This document shows positions 7,576 to 18,000 of a stretch of 38,189 bases of DNA, one piece after another. The position numbers were made by a program, and so were the translations under genes. The DNA is taken from positions 1 to 38,189 of the IMG/VR virus record IMGVR_UViG_3300017991_000222. One strand, 5' to 3'. How positions within the stretch are numbered: position 1 is the first letter of the stretch; every line of letters begins with the position of its first letter. The notes beneath the pieces were generated by a model. The model searched no databases. It was not told the origin of the DNA and saw only the letters and a list, made by a program, of their open reading frames with translations. The DNA is from a virus.

Positions 7576-9893
7576 TGAAGCAGTTTTATAAGAGGCGGTT
7601 CCCTAGCTTTGCTGGAACGCTGAACGAGCTAGACCCCTCGACAGAGATGCCTGACCACCATGTTGTACTGGCAGAAAACTTCCCCGTGTCCGAGGATGGC
7701 AAGTCCAGAGAGAAGCGAAGGGGATATTCACAAACGGGTGGAGACTATAACTTTGCCTTAGCCATAAAGGGAATCTCACACCTCGAAGACCCCAACGGGG
7801 TGCTTAGGCGGGTTGTTATTACCAATAAAAAAATCTTTCTTGAGAAGGCTGTGGGAAATGATTTCGAGCAGCTTTATTACCAGGCTACCGATAGCCTCAG
7901 GGTCAAGAAGCCAGTCACCTACGAGAGCGGGAGACCTATTATTGTTGGGTTCGATAAGAATTACTACATTGACGTTGATACCCCTGCATCACCCGTTGCC
8001 CATCAGGTTGGCATAGATGCCCCGACCAGCGGGATTAGCGCAGGAAACGGCTCCGCTGGCAACCTTACTGGGGACTATAAGTACCTGGTCACCTTTTATA
8101 AATCAGGAAACTTTCCAGCGGAAAGCAACCCATCCCTAGAATCAGAGCAGCTCCCTGGAGGTGTTCTCACGGATGGCGGATTTGAAAACTGGACTACCCC
8201 GACCGACCTGACAGACTGGGCAGAGGCGATTGGGGGCACGTCAACGGTCAACAGGGAATCGGTCACAAAACTCTATGGTTCTTATGCCGTGCGCCTTGAC
8301 GTTGATGGCGGCGGTAACTGGGCTCGGGTTTACCAGGACGTAACCCTTAGCATTTCAAAGACATACAGATTTAGGTTTTGTTGGAAGAATTCGGCTGCCG
8401 ATAAAAAAATTATAGTAATGATTCGGGATACGGGGGGCAATATTTATTTGGACGGAAATCAGGAGTGGCAAACATCTTCACAAAATGCAGTCGAGGAGGG
8501 CTCGACAGACTGGAAGGAAAAATTCATAGATTTTGAACCACACCCAGACTATACCAGCTATAGGGTTCAATTTATTGGAGGTGGGCTCGCCGCCTCAACC
8601 TCTATTTACATTGACGGCGCAAGCCTTCGACCCATAGAGGCTATTAGCGTTTCTGCAAAAAAAATTAATCTTTATAATATCCCAACATCAAGCGACCCCC
8701 AGGTAACCGCAAGGCGAATTTACAGGACAAAGGCGGGTGGAGAAATATATTACTGGCTTGATGACATAAATAACAATACGGCAAACACATACACAGACAA
8801 TATCCCAGATGCCTCGCTTGGGCACCACAGTCAAATCAGTTATGACAGGGGCGTACCGCCCGTGGCGGATGATGTCGAGGTGTGGGATGATAGGGTGTGG
8901 TTCATGGTCAGCTCAGAGAATAAGGTTTATTTTACGAATACTGGAGAAGAGTATGAGATGGCTGACGAAAACTTTATCCCATTCGAGTCGAGAGAGCCAG
9001 AGAACCTGACGGCGATAAAAGCCTTTGGTGGTTCCCTCTATGTGTTTAAGCCCAACTCTGTGTTTAGGCTCAATAAGGTTGGGGACTCTTATTACGAGCT
9101 TGAGAAGATGCCCTTTAAAGCTGGGTGCGATTCACACGGCTCTGTCGTGGCTACGGAAAATATGATGATATGGAAATCCAAAACTGGTGTCGAGCTTTTC
9201 AATGGGTACAACATTCTAAAGCCAGCGTTATCGAGGTACATTAAAAATACATTTAGCGAAATAGATGTCAGCAAGCTGATAGAGGTTTTCGGAGAGTTGA
9301 ATGTAAAGAAAAACCAATACTGGCTTACCCTTCCCGCACCAGCAACGGGGGGAAAGTCCATGGTCTTAAACCTCACCACTAACACCTGGGACGTATATAC
9401 TTTTGCTGATGACCTCACGGCGTTTTACAACTTTATTGATTCCAACGGGGCTATTCAATGGCTGTCTGGCACCTTTACTGGAGAGCTTATGCTCCATAGC
9501 GATACAGACTACACAGATGACGGAACGGCAATTACGGCAAGGTTTAAGACAAAGTGGTTTCCAGTTGACGATGACGAGGGGGCTTGGAATGTACTAAGGG
9601 AAATGCGGGTTAAATATATTTTAACCCAAGCGGGTGGCGAGTCAAGATACCTAACATTGAAGGTGTATTCAAATTTTAGCAGCTCGGCTGATATAACTAC
9701 GAATCTGGCAGGGATAGTTATGGGCGACAAAACAAGGCGGGATATTTTAAGGGTTATTCACGCTGGCGTTAAGGGGGCACACATCTGTTTTGAGTTTTAT
9801 AACAGCGATTTAAATACTGGAGACCTTAAGGTAATTGGGCTCGATGGTTATTTTCTAAGGAAGTATAGAAAAACCAGCGTTTACGCTGCATAA
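7575..9893 (+). CDS. Tail hub/nozzle protein with an inserted carbohydrate-binding-like domain
   Basis: A 772-residue beta-rich protein with the pattern of podovirus tail hubs of the P22 gp10 type. An N-terminal arm with the phrase VVLAENFPVSEDGKSREKRRGY is followed by repeated beta-propeller-like blades (VWDDRVWFMVSSENKVYFTN; LTAIKAFGGSLYVFKPNSVF) and a C-terminal strand domain. Residues about 195-355 interrupt a fibronectin-like unit (DYKYLVTFYKSGNFPAESNP before, IYRTKAGGEIYYWLDD after). The insert looks like a jelly-roll carbohydrate-binding module: GGFENWTTP at its start, YGSYAVRLDV in the middle, IYIDGASLRPIE at its end. Such an insert on an exposed loop would help surface binding. The family assignment is by pattern, not search. 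Confidence 0.78.
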   Translation: MKQFYKRRFPSFAGTLNELDPSTEMPDHHVVLAENFPVSEDGKSREKRRGYSQTGGDYNFALAIKGISHLEDPNGVLRRVVITNKKIFLEKAVGNDFEQLYYQATDSLRVKKPVTYESGRPIIVGFDKNYYIDVDTPASPVAHQVGIDAPTSGISAGNGSAGNLTGDYKYLVTFYKSGNFPAESNPSLESEQLPGGVLTDGGFENWTTPTDLTDWAEAIGGTSTVNRESVTKLYGSYAVRLDVDGGGNWARVYQDVTLSISKTYRFRFCWKNSAADKKIIVMIRDTGGNIYLDGNQEWQTSSQNAVEEGSTDWKEKFIDFEPHPDYTSYRVQFIGGGLAASTSIYIDGASLRPIEAISVSAKKINLYNIPTSSDPQVTARRIYRTKAGGEIYYWLDDINNNTANTYTDNIPDASLGHHSQISYDRGVPPVADDVEVWDDRVWFMVSSENKVYFTNTGEEYEMADENFIPFESREPENLTAIKAFGGSLYVFKPNSVFRLNKVGDSYYELEKMPFKAGCDSHGSVVATENMMIWKSKTGVELFNGYNILKPALSRYIKNTFSEIDVSKLIEVFGELNVKKNQYWLTLPAPATGGKSMVLNLTTNTWDVYTFADDLTAFYNFIDSNGAIQWLSGTFTGELMLHSDTDYTDDGTAITARFKTKWFPVDDDEGAWNVLREMRVKYILTQAGGESRYLTLKVYSNFSSSADITTNLAGIVMGDKTRRDILRVIHAGVKGAHICFEFYNSDLNTGDLKVIGLDGYFLRKYRKTSVYAA

Positions 9894-9905
9894 CAGAGGG
9901 TAATG

Positions 9906-10889
9906 ATGGACGAGGAAGTAAGAAGATTCAAAGAAGAGATGGAGCGAATGAGAGACAGGGCGGGGTCTGCCTTATCACCAGGCTCCGTAAAGCCAATCTT
10001 CTTGTCTGGAAAAACAGCCGCAAAGGAAACCATCTATACTATCGAAGAGGTGGTCTCCCCCACCAGAGATGTCATTGTCCCCTTTTATCTGTCAAGCCTT
10101 GTAAAGGACATTACATACGTTAAGATGAATATCTACTTCCCTGGTCTTCAGCCTGGCGACTACCCCTTTAATACCGACACTCTGTATATTTCCCCTGTGA
10201 GCAAAGGGGTGATTGAATACGGCAACGGGTCTTTCTCACGCCTGCGCTCAGAATATTCCCTGTTTTCAGGAAATGGTGCCGCAGGTGGAAATTATTACTG
10301 GTACAGAGGCTATACCCGCTTCCAGGTTGCCCCCATCCACGGGTTCAAGCTGACCTCTTGCAACCTTTACTGGACGTTAGGGGACAGGAATAGCGTTGGG
10401 GCTGGTGGGAACACGCAGCGACCCAACATACTCCATGCCATAGATGACTACGATATTTTAGACAAGAACGACTGGAGCCTTGCAACCCAGGTTAATTACG
10501 GGAACGTCAACATCTACACAGACACCATTGGAAACGCCTACAACAAGGACGTCAAGACCCGTGTACAGAGCCTTGTGAATAATCTGACCGACTACTCCTG
10601 TTTCAGATTCTTAAGCTCAGAGCATGCGGATACATCAAACGCAAATAATTACTGGCTCAACGAGCCGCAGCTTAAGTGCGTCCTTGAGGAAGACACGGAT
10701 GGTGAGGTTGGTGTTTATATGGACAATGGCGATGGATTCGGCTCGATGGTGGACTACTACAAGGTGAATGCGGAAGATACAGAGCTTACTCGGTTCATCA
10801 GCGGGTCTGGCAAGAAGCAACTCAAACTCAGTTGCAGTAAGACCAGAAGGGTAAATATCCTTCTGAGGATTGGGTTTAGGTCGGGGTAA
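9906..10889 (+). CDS. Tail appendage protein with DNRLRE-like beta domain
   Basis: A short N-terminal helix with basic residues (EEVRRFKEEMERMRDRAG) could anchor to the hub. The remainder is beta-rich. The middle (YTRFQVAPIHGFKLTSCNLY, then ILDKNDWSLAT) resembles the DNRLRE family of cell-surface beta-sandwich domains, and the last 60 residues form a small strand domain. It lies between the hub and a putative glycosidase, so a receptor-binding or appendage role is likely. ATG 9906 is preferred over 9903 because the AGAGGG SD is then 5 nt away. Confidence 0.6.
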   Translation: MDEEVRRFKEEMERMRDRAGSALSPGSVKPIFLSGKTAAKETIYTIEEVVSPTRDVIVPFYLSSLVKDITYVKMNIYFPGLQPGDYPFNTDTLYISPVSKGVIEYGNGSFSRLRSEYSLFSGNGAAGGNYYWYRGYTRFQVAPIHGFKLTSCNLYWTLGDRNSVGAGGNTQRPNILHAIDDYDILDKNDWSLATQVNYGNVNIYTDTIGNAYNKDVKTRVQSLVNNLTDYSCFRFLSSEHADTSNANNYWLNEPQLKCVLEEDTDGEVGVYMDNGDGFGSMVDYYKVNAEDTELTRFISGSGKKQLKLSCSKTRRVNILLRIGFRSG

Positions 10890-10912
10890 TGAAATGTTTT
10901 TTTATTTTACTG

Positions 10913-10941
10913 TTGACTATTTTAGTTATTATACAGATAAT
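10913..10941 (+). promoter_or_regulatory. Promoter PB with operator copy B
   Basis: TTGACT (10913-10918), 17 nt, GATAAT (10936-10941). The spacer holds TTGACTA-TTT-TAGTTAT, an operator palindrome related to those at 3939, 28467 and 32888, and the motif copy TTAGTTATTATAC (10922-10934). A T-rich tract precedes it, as at 3921. Its presence argues that 10892-10950 is regulatory and not coding. Confidence 0.6.
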
Positions 10942-10957
10942 AAACATAGGGAAGCCA

Positions 10958-12250
10958 ATGAACGAAAAAGATAGAAGCCAGGTGATACTGGGCAGAGATT
11001 TATTCAACGAGCAAATAAGTCCGCTAAGGGACAACCATGCCGAGCTGAAGCGGATACAGGACGTTATGAATAGGGACATCAATCTATTTTTGAATCCGCC
11101 TCCAGAACCACCTCCTCCCCCCACTCCCGTGTTTGAAAAGATACCCTACTTCCACTTTGACGCCCTCGGAATTTTCCTCGATGTGCTTGAGCATGGGTGG
11201 GAGGAAGAGAGAGAGGATGAAACCTTCAACAGGATTGAGGCTGTGATAGCGAAGGCTGCATCCTATGGATGCTCTGCCGTCAGCTTTTTCTCGTGGCTGG
11301 ACGACAACAAGCCAGAACACATAAACCTCAAAAGAAAGATTCCTTGGGAGGTAACTGGGATTCTTACAAAGAAGTGTGACTTTACGAAACCAAACGAAAG
11401 GTATTGGCACCTGTACAAGAGGTTCCTAAAAATTCTCAGGAGATATGAGCTTCGGGCAATCCCGCAGGCGTTCATGTGGAAATACACCTTCTATCACTTT
11501 ACGAATAACAGGAATGGGGTCGAGGACTTTTTTGACGGAGCCGCCCTTAAGCACCAGAGGTGGATGGCATGGCGGCTGCTTGTCGAGCAGGAGAGGCTTG
11601 GTATGACCCCAATGATTAAGTTTGTGAATGAACCTAACCATCGGGGAAGGTGCGAAGGGGCTGGCGGAGGTCATTGGATTGCCAACTGGCACAGGGATAT
11701 GTGGTTCCATGTTTATAAGGAAACCCCTCTCAGGCTTGAGGATTTAGTCATAGACGTTCACGCCTCAGAGTTTGCGGCTGCGCAGCTCGTGTACCACAGG
11801 GGCGCCCATGCACGGTGTACCAAGTGCGGGGTGTATGAATGGGACAATATCGAAGCTAATGACAGAAAACCCCTGCGGGAACAGCACAGCGTCAGCATCA
11901 TAGACGACCTTGAGGATGAGCATAAAAGCCTGACTGTTTTCGTGAACAATCTTCACAACTGGCAGGTCAAGTATTCAGAGGACGGTTCCCGACATGGGAA
12001 CATTGTGCCTGTCCCTGGTATGAATTGGAGGCTAGGAGACAGCAACCAGGTTTACGCCATGTTAAGGAGAGCATGGGGAGCCTGTAAGGAATCGAGCATG
12101 AGGAAAGACTTTTACTGGGGTATCTACCCAATGGAGTGTCTCAGTAAAAAAGATGGTGTCTTCGAGGATTATTACGACACCAGCGAAATAAACTGGCAGA
12201 GATTCGAGGCTGCCAGGAGAGCGTATAACGAAATCTATAAGAGGAGATAG
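10958..12250 (+). CDS. Putative virion glycosidase, clan GH-A-like TIM barrel
   Basis: A helical N-terminus leads into a proline run (NPPPEPPPPPTPVFEK) that looks like a stiff linker, then about 370 residues of alternating strand/helix character. IKFVNEPNH carries the Asn-Glu-Pro signature of the acid/base glutamate in clan GH-A glycoside hydrolases. GIYPMECL, about 168 residues later, could hold the nucleophile glutamate. A polysaccharide depolymerase or cell-wall glycosidase on the tail is the natural inference. The frame is also open from ATG 10889, which would add MKCFFILLLTILV, a signal-peptide-like stretch. That stretch coincides with promoter PB and has a weak SD, whereas ATG 10958 has AGGGA at 5 nt. 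Enzymatic activity is unproven. Confidence 0.6.
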   Translation: MNEKDRSQVILGRDLFNEQISPLRDNHAELKRIQDVMNRDINLFLNPPPEPPPPPTPVFEKIPYFHFDALGIFLDVLEHGWEEEREDETFNRIEAVIAKAASYGCSAVSFFSWLDDNKPEHINLKRKIPWEVTGILTKKCDFTKPNERYWHLYKRFLKILRRYELRAIPQAFMWKYTFYHFTNNRNGVEDFFDGAALKHQRWMAWRLLVEQERLGMTPMIKFVNEPNHRGRCEGAGGGHWIANWHRDMWFHVYKETPLRLEDLVIDVHASEFAAAQLVYHRGAHARCTKCGVYEWDNIEANDRKPLREQHSVSIIDDLEDEHKSLTVFVNNLHNWQVKYSEDGSRHGNIVPVPGMNWRLGDSNQVYAMLRRAWGACKESSMRKDFYWGIYPMECLSKKDGVFEDYYDTSEINWQRFEAARRAYNEIYKRR

Positions 12251-12252
12251 AA

Positions 12253-12660
12253 ATGTTTGGAATACCAGCGGGAGCCGCAACAGCGGGAAAAATGGCATTG
12301 CCAGCGGCAGCGGGAGCGCCCTGGTCTATGATTTTACCCATAGCCTTTTCATTGCTTAGTGGAATGGGTGCCTTCGGTGGAGGCTCAGACCCAGATGCAG
12401 AATACAACGAGTACAAGCAGAGAAGAACAGAGGGACAGTTGGATAGTCTTCTGCGGTCAATGATAGGGCAGGGGAAGTATTGGAATTCACAAGCCATGGG
12501 GCTTAACCCCAAGGTCTTACAGGCTGTCCTGAATAACTATCAAAGACTGGCAAACTTTGGATACCCAGGTGGTATGCAGATGGACATAGACTTTCTGAGC
12601 CAGTTATTCCCAACCGATAGCGCGGGAATGAATTACTCAGGCGTGAAGAAGCGGGGCTAA
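12253..12660 (+). CDS. Small virion/internal protein with hydrophobic N-terminus
   Basis: A 135-residue protein with a Gly/Ala-rich hydrophobic segment at residues 5-42 (one or two membrane-like helices) followed by a helical region and a basic end (SGVKKRG). It has a GAGGAG SD and only a 2-nt gap from the previous gene. It begins the block of internal or ejection-type proteins; membrane insertion during DNA ejection is a reasonable inference. No named family was recognised. Confidence 0.6.
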   Translation: MFGIPAGAATAGKMALPAAAGAPWSMILPIAFSLLSGMGAFGGGSDPDAEYNEYKQRRTEGQLDSLLRSMIGQGKYWNSQAMGLNPKVLQAVLNNYQRLANFGYPGGMQMDIDFLSQLFPTDSAGMNYSGVKKRG

Positions 12661-12671
12661 GGAGGAGCGAA

Positions 12672-14111
12672 ATGACTATGATGTACAGATGTAAAAGATG
12701 TAAGGATGGTGATATTGAACACTACTCCTCTATAAAGCCATGTAACCAGTCGGGTGGTGTCTTAGCCACAGCCCCAGACCCCCCTTGCAGCAAAGGTGGG
12801 GACTCAATCACGGACTGTGCGTATAAGTGTCGGCAGAAATACGCAGGCGGTGATGAGCTGGCTAAGTGTGTTGAGGCATGCAAGGGAGATGAGGGTGGAG
12901 ACAACTGCCCTTATGGTAATGTACATTACGTTCCAACCGCCCAGAATTGTCCAGAAGGCTATCGAGATGCTGGAATTGTCGGGGGTGGAGGAGGCGGCGG
13001 AGGAGACAGAGATTGCGTAGCTAATTGCCGCCAACAGCACAGGAGAAACCCAGACGAGCTTCAGCGCTGCATTGATAATTGCAGGAACCAGGAAGGAGGG
13101 GGCGGCGGAGGAAGTCAGCGAAAGTGTATTTGCGAAAGCACCACCAAGCCAAAAGACAAAGAGGAAAAAGGTGGTGACGGAGAGGGGTGTAGTGGTGGAT
13201 ACAAGCTCTCTGAGAGCCCGCTAAAACCAGAGGGCGGAAAAGTGTGGTCGCACCCCAAGTATGGTATTACCCCAGAAATGGGATTCATGCGGAATTCTCA
13301 GCACGAAGCTCATTGGATGCACAAGGACGGCAAGTGGTATTACGAGCCCGATGTTATTGATGCAATCAAAGCTGGTACGCTTGACCAGCTAGAGGGGAAG
13401 AGCGGATTCGTATGCAAGAAAGGATATAGCCAGAAGAACGTAGATGGTGAAACCTGGTGCTGCCCACAGGAAGGCGGGGGCGGCGGTAAGGATAATGCTG
13501 GTGGAGAATGGGACTGGAGTAACCGAACAAAAGGTTTGTTTGAAAGCCTTTATGACAAAATCAACTACCTGTTTGAATACCCACGAGGACTGACTGATGA
13601 GGAGAGGAACGCCGTAATAAACTACATGACAACTGGAGTGTTAAAGGGTGAGCGTGGAGCTAAGCACGCAACGAGAGACAGGCTGGCAAGAATGGGTCTT
13701 CTTGGCTCTGGGTTTGAAGAGTCTCGAATGGCGGATATAGAGCGAGGGACACGAGAGCAAGTGGCTGATGTGAGGCAGGGCGTAGCTGTTGATGAGCTTA
13801 ATAGGAGATTTCAGGAGCTTATGAGTACGCTAGGTATGGCACAGAATCTTACTGGAACCCTGATGACCTCCGAACAAATCAAAGAAGCCCTTAATGCAGG
13901 AAGGCGTGGTGAATCGAGCCAGGGTCTTCAGAACCTTATTGCTCTTTTGCAAACATATATGGGTGGTGGCAACCTATCTGGAGCTATGGGTGGGCTGCTA
14001 AACCAACTCAGCATGTACGGAAAGGGCGGAAATGTTGCTGGTGGAGGAGGCGGCGGTGGCACGGAAAGCTGGATACCATGGCTGCTTTATCTATTAGGCG
14101 GAAACCTCTAA
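12672..14111 (+). CDS. Cys-rich, polyglycine-linked virion protein
   Basis: A 479-residue mosaic. The first 160 residues contain many cysteines, including two copies of a twin CX3C unit (C49/C53 with C66/C70; C115/C119 with C133/C137). These are joined by runs of six to eight glycines. A compact middle part (about 185-275) has more Cys pairs (GFVCKKGYSQ, TWCCPQ). After another Gly run comes a helical C-terminal half (about 300-440), then a Gly-rich end with a hydrophobic WIPWLLYLLGG tail. It lies among internal proteins. It may be a disulfide-stabilised tail or ejection protein; the sequence gives no enzymatic motif. Confidence 0.65.
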   Translation: MTMMYRCKRCKDGDIEHYSSIKPCNQSGGVLATAPDPPCSKGGDSITDCAYKCRQKYAGGDELAKCVEACKGDEGGDNCPYGNVHYVPTAQNCPEGYRDAGIVGGGGGGGGDRDCVANCRQQHRRNPDELQRCIDNCRNQEGGGGGGSQRKCICESTTKPKDKEEKGGDGEGCSGGYKLSESPLKPEGGKVWSHPKYGITPEMGFMRNSQHEAHWMHKDGKWYYEPDVIDAIKAGTLDQLEGKSGFVCKKGYSQKNVDGETWCCPQEGGGGGKDNAGGEWDWSNRTKGLFESLYDKINYLFEYPRGLTDEERNAVINYMTTGVLKGERGAKHATRDRLARMGLLGSGFEESRMADIERGTREQVADVRQGVAVDELNRRFQELMSTLGMAQNLTGTLMTSEQIKEALNAGRRGESSQGLQNLIALLQTYMGGGNLSGAMGGLLNQLSMYGKGGNVAGGGGGGGTESWIPWLLYLLGGNL

Positions 14112-14124
14112 TAGGAGATTTTAG

Positions 14125-15048
14125 ATGGCACAGAGAATGGGTGAATTCAACGATTTTATGACTCAGTTTATGCAGCTTCTCGTGCAGCAAAAGCTGGAAA
14201 AGGACAGGGCAGACCTCTGGCTTCAGAAGTCCCTAAAAGAATACGGTGCATGGGAAGAGTCACAGAAGAGAGTGATGCTCGAAGGGTTGATAAGAGATGT
14301 CTTTGATAAGCAGTTTGGAGCTGCTAAGGAATGGGCTGGCGACCAGCCGTATTCACCTTATGAGGTAAATCGCTTAATAAGGAATATACTCCCAGAGAAC
14401 ATCAGGGGCAGAATACCAGAGCTACAGGCTCCTGGGTCTCCGACCGCTGCGGCAGGAAGCATGGCTGACCTTATTGGAGCGATGGGCGCTGGAGAGCATC
14501 CATCAGAGGAAACCCTTAAAGGCGTTCTTCCCGCATACGGATTCGAGGAAGCCATGGACGTTGCCAAGAAAGTACAGTCTGGCAAAGAAGAGAGGGCAAG
14601 ACTGGGAATGAGAGAGAAGGAGCTTGAGATTGACAAGAAAAGAATAGAGCAGGAATGGAGTAGGCTTAACCAGCAAATAAAAGAATTCAATAAAGAGAGT
14701 GAAGAAGACAAGAAGGGAGAAAAGAAAGACGAGATTCTCGACTCTTATAAATCGCTGGCTGACCTGTACGATGACCAGATTGAAATGCTTAGAAGCGCTC
14801 TTGATAACCCACAGAACCTTACCGAGGGGGGTGCTTCGGAAATACAAAGGAAGATTGATTCTCTTGTGAATAATAAGGAGCGCCTAATTAAGAAGGTGGA
14901 AAAGCTGGTTGACGTCAATGCGACTGATAGTGGCGAGCTTTCCATCGAGGAAGCCAGGGCTCTGTACATAAAAACCCTTATCGAAAAAGGTGTGCCGAGA
15001 GAGGCTGCGGAGAATCTAGCACGGCAAAGGTTTGGAGGTAATGGATAA
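14125..15048 (+). CDS. Coiled-coil internal virion (ejection-type) protein
   Basis: 307 residues, almost entirely helical: an N-terminal amphipathic region, an Ala/Gly-rich hinge (AAAGSMADLIGAMGAGEHP, about 112-130), then a long coiled coil (about 150-280). The end (REAAENLARQRFG) overlaps the giant protein gene by 8 nt. The location before a giant protein matches the internal-virion block of podoviruses. The function is inferred from position and shape only. An AGGAGA SD precedes the ATG. Confidence 0.6.
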   Translation: MAQRMGEFNDFMTQFMQLLVQQKLEKDRADLWLQKSLKEYGAWEESQKRVMLEGLIRDVFDKQFGAAKEWAGDQPYSPYEVNRLIRNILPENIRGRIPELQAPGSPTAAAGSMADLIGAMGAGEHPSEETLKGVLPAYGFEEAMDVAKKVQSGKEERARLGMREKELEIDKKRIEQEWSRLNQQIKEFNKESEEDKKGEKKDEILDSYKSLADLYDDQIEMLRSALDNPQNLTEGGASEIQRKIDSLVNNKERLIKKVEKLVDVNATDSGELSIEEARALYIKTLIEKGVPREAAENLARQRFGGNG

Positions 15049-18000
15049 ACAAGATGTCATCAGGCTTGCACAACAGGATGCTGCGCTGTGGCAACAGCGT
15101 CAGTCTATATCAGAAGAAGAGGTTGTTTCCCAGGCAATAAAAGATGCTGAGGGGTGGCAAACCCCGCCTGAATTATCAGAAGAAGAGATAGCAGAAAGGG
15201 GTAGAGCCCTAAAATCGCAGGCTGCTTTTATGCCTGGGATGGTACTTCCCGAATATGAGGGAATGGAACCTCCAGAGGAGGGGCTGACCGAGCCGCTTTC
15301 ATGGAAAGAACAGGTAGAGCAAGAGGCGGCTGAGAGAGAGTGGGGCTCTCACATCAAGGACGTGAACCTCAAAAGAAAAGGAAAGGCTGCGGAGTGGTTT
15401 GTCAAGAGGATAGCAGCCCCGATAGTTAAGGGCGGAGCCCAGTCTGGAGCCCAACTTAGCTCGATGTTCGGATGGCTTGCAGATAACCTCTCGACTGGAA
15501 TATCTAAACTTACTGGGATGGACAAAGAAAAGCTCGAAACGGAAATTTTTGACGAATCCAAAAAGCAATGGCAGGAAACAGGCATGACGGCTGAAGACCT
15601 CCTGCATAAGGATAAGGCTTCTGAATTCGTCAATGCCGTCCTTTCTGGTGTGACGTCTGCGGGAACGAGCGTGATTCCCCTGGCTTGGTCTTTAGGAGGC
15701 TCTCTTGGGCTTGCTTACTATGGAGCCTGGAGCGGTGCTGCGGAACCAAGGGAGGGGCTGACAAGGGCAGAGGCGGCTCTTGAGGGAGCCATCTCTGGCG
15801 GTCTAACCCACGGAATACTCGGAGCCATGGGTGTTCTTCCAACTGCCTTAAAATATCCCGCCGCAGTTGGGTTTGGAATGATAACCCAACCTGGGAACCT
15901 TGAAGAAAAAATAAAGTCTGGTGCTGTGTGGGCTGCGCTCATGCCTGGTGGGAAGCGAGTATCTACCAGGGAGTTTCTCGATGCGTACCCCAAAATCAAG
16001 AACAGGTTGATGGAAAGAGACTATATAAGAGCCTTACAGACGGCTATGCCTGGGGTTACGGCAAAGCAGCTAAGGGCTGTCGGTGGAGCAAAGAAGGTAT
16101 TTGACAGCGCTCTCTGGAGGGTTACCGATATTGTCGGCAAGCCTGAGTCATGGGAACGACTTGGCGAGAAGAGACCTCAGCTACCAGAGGCGGATAGAAA
16201 AGCAATGATAGAGCGAGAGCTTTCCAAGCTGGAGCCAGATTTTCTCGCTGGCGAGCTTGGAGCCGTGATGAAGCCTGGCGTGTCAGAGCGTGAGCGTGTC
16301 CAGGCTTTATACGATGAAGCCAAGAGACCAGTTGAGACAACCATAAGAGTGGAGCCCAGGGCTGATGGTACGGTAGATATTCGCATTGTACCGACTGGCG
16401 AGCAGGTAAAAAAAGAAGACGTTGCCATCCTGCAAGACTTGGCAAAAGAGAGGACTCAGCTTCAGGGGTTGTTCGAGCAGGGAAAGATTGGGAAGGATGT
16501 CCTTGAAAGCCATGACCAGCTATCTAAAACCATACGTGATTCCCTGTCTGAGCAGTATGAAGCCCCCGCATATCAAATAACAGAAGCCCTGGAAAAAAAT
16601 TTACCGAGGGGGTTGACGACTGAGCCAACGCCTGAAGTAGTTAAGAGTGGAGTAAGAAGTAAGGACTTCACAATCAAGGCTGACCGAGCCGCCGAGGAGG
16701 TTTCTAAAATCCACAGCGAGCAGGGCGGTTCTACAATCAATCTAAGCAGGGGAAGCCTGGGAAGAAGAGAAGGTTATGCCGTATCGCTGTACCCAGAAAT
16801 TTCCGAGGTAATTCCTGGCAAGGACATATCCCCTGGGCGTGTGAGAAAATTCATCGAGAAAAACTCAGAGCTGCTTAAAGACCCTCGCCTGTCTATCGGT
16901 ACGTGGTACGACAAGGAATCAGGGAAATCCTACCTCGATGTATCTGCTGTAATAAAAGACAGGGACAGGGCTGTAGAGCTTGGCAAAAGATATAACCAAA
17001 AGGCAGTTATGAACCTGAAAAATTTTGAGGAAATACCCACAGGCGGGACTGGAGAATCCCAAGGGTTCGAGACCCCAATGCAGGAAAGGCTGCGGGTTGG
17101 CGGCGGTGAAACCCAGACTCTTTACCACTTCTCTCCCCTGGAGGGCGATACTGCGATTATTGACCCGCATGCCATGGGTAAAGGAAAGATGGGTGCGGAG
17201 GGCAAGCAGCTTAAAGAGACTGGAGAAATAGCTAGCCCCTTCTTACTTAAGTCAAACTGGTATAGCCCAACAGCAAAAACTATCGAGCCCCATAAATGGG
17301 TAGGCAAGAACCTGTATAGGGTAGAGGTTCCAAAAGACGAGTTACTCTATGTTGATAAGCCTGGAATGGATGCGGATATAAAGGCTGCCGAGGCTGGCAA
17401 GATGGGATGGTTTAGCAAGTCCCATGGACAGGGGCGGCTGATTGTCCCCGTTGAGGCTGAGAAGGTGGGGGCTGCCCGATTCAATAAATCAACTAAGGTC
17501 AGCGGCAAGAATGTGATGGAGTTTATCGAGACTGGAAAGCCTGAGGCTGGAGCTGCTGCCGAACACGCTGGAGCTGGAGGCTGGAGCCCTGAAGCCCTGA
17601 GCCGTGGCAAGACGGTAGAGTTTGTCACATACAACGGAAAGAACGGGAAGGTAACCCCCATCCCTGGAGTCGAGGCTGTTGACACCCCTGCTGGAAGCAA
17701 TGAGGTTAAGGCTCAGATAGACAAGACAAATGGAAAAGTCACCATCCTAGATAAAGGTAAAAATGTAAAGCACATTACAAATAACCAGGTATCCAAGGCT
17801 GTCCAGAAAGAATACCAGAAGCTCACGGACAAGATAAATAAAGCCAGAAAGAAGACTGAATTCCCTTACGAGACAGAGGAGTTTCAGCAAATGCTGGAAC
17901 GGCAAGAGGAGCTGAAGCGCCAGGTTGAGCCTGAGAAGGTCAAGGAGAAGCTGCCCCCGCTGTTCGATAAGGGGGAAACCGTAACCAGGGGAGGTGTTGA

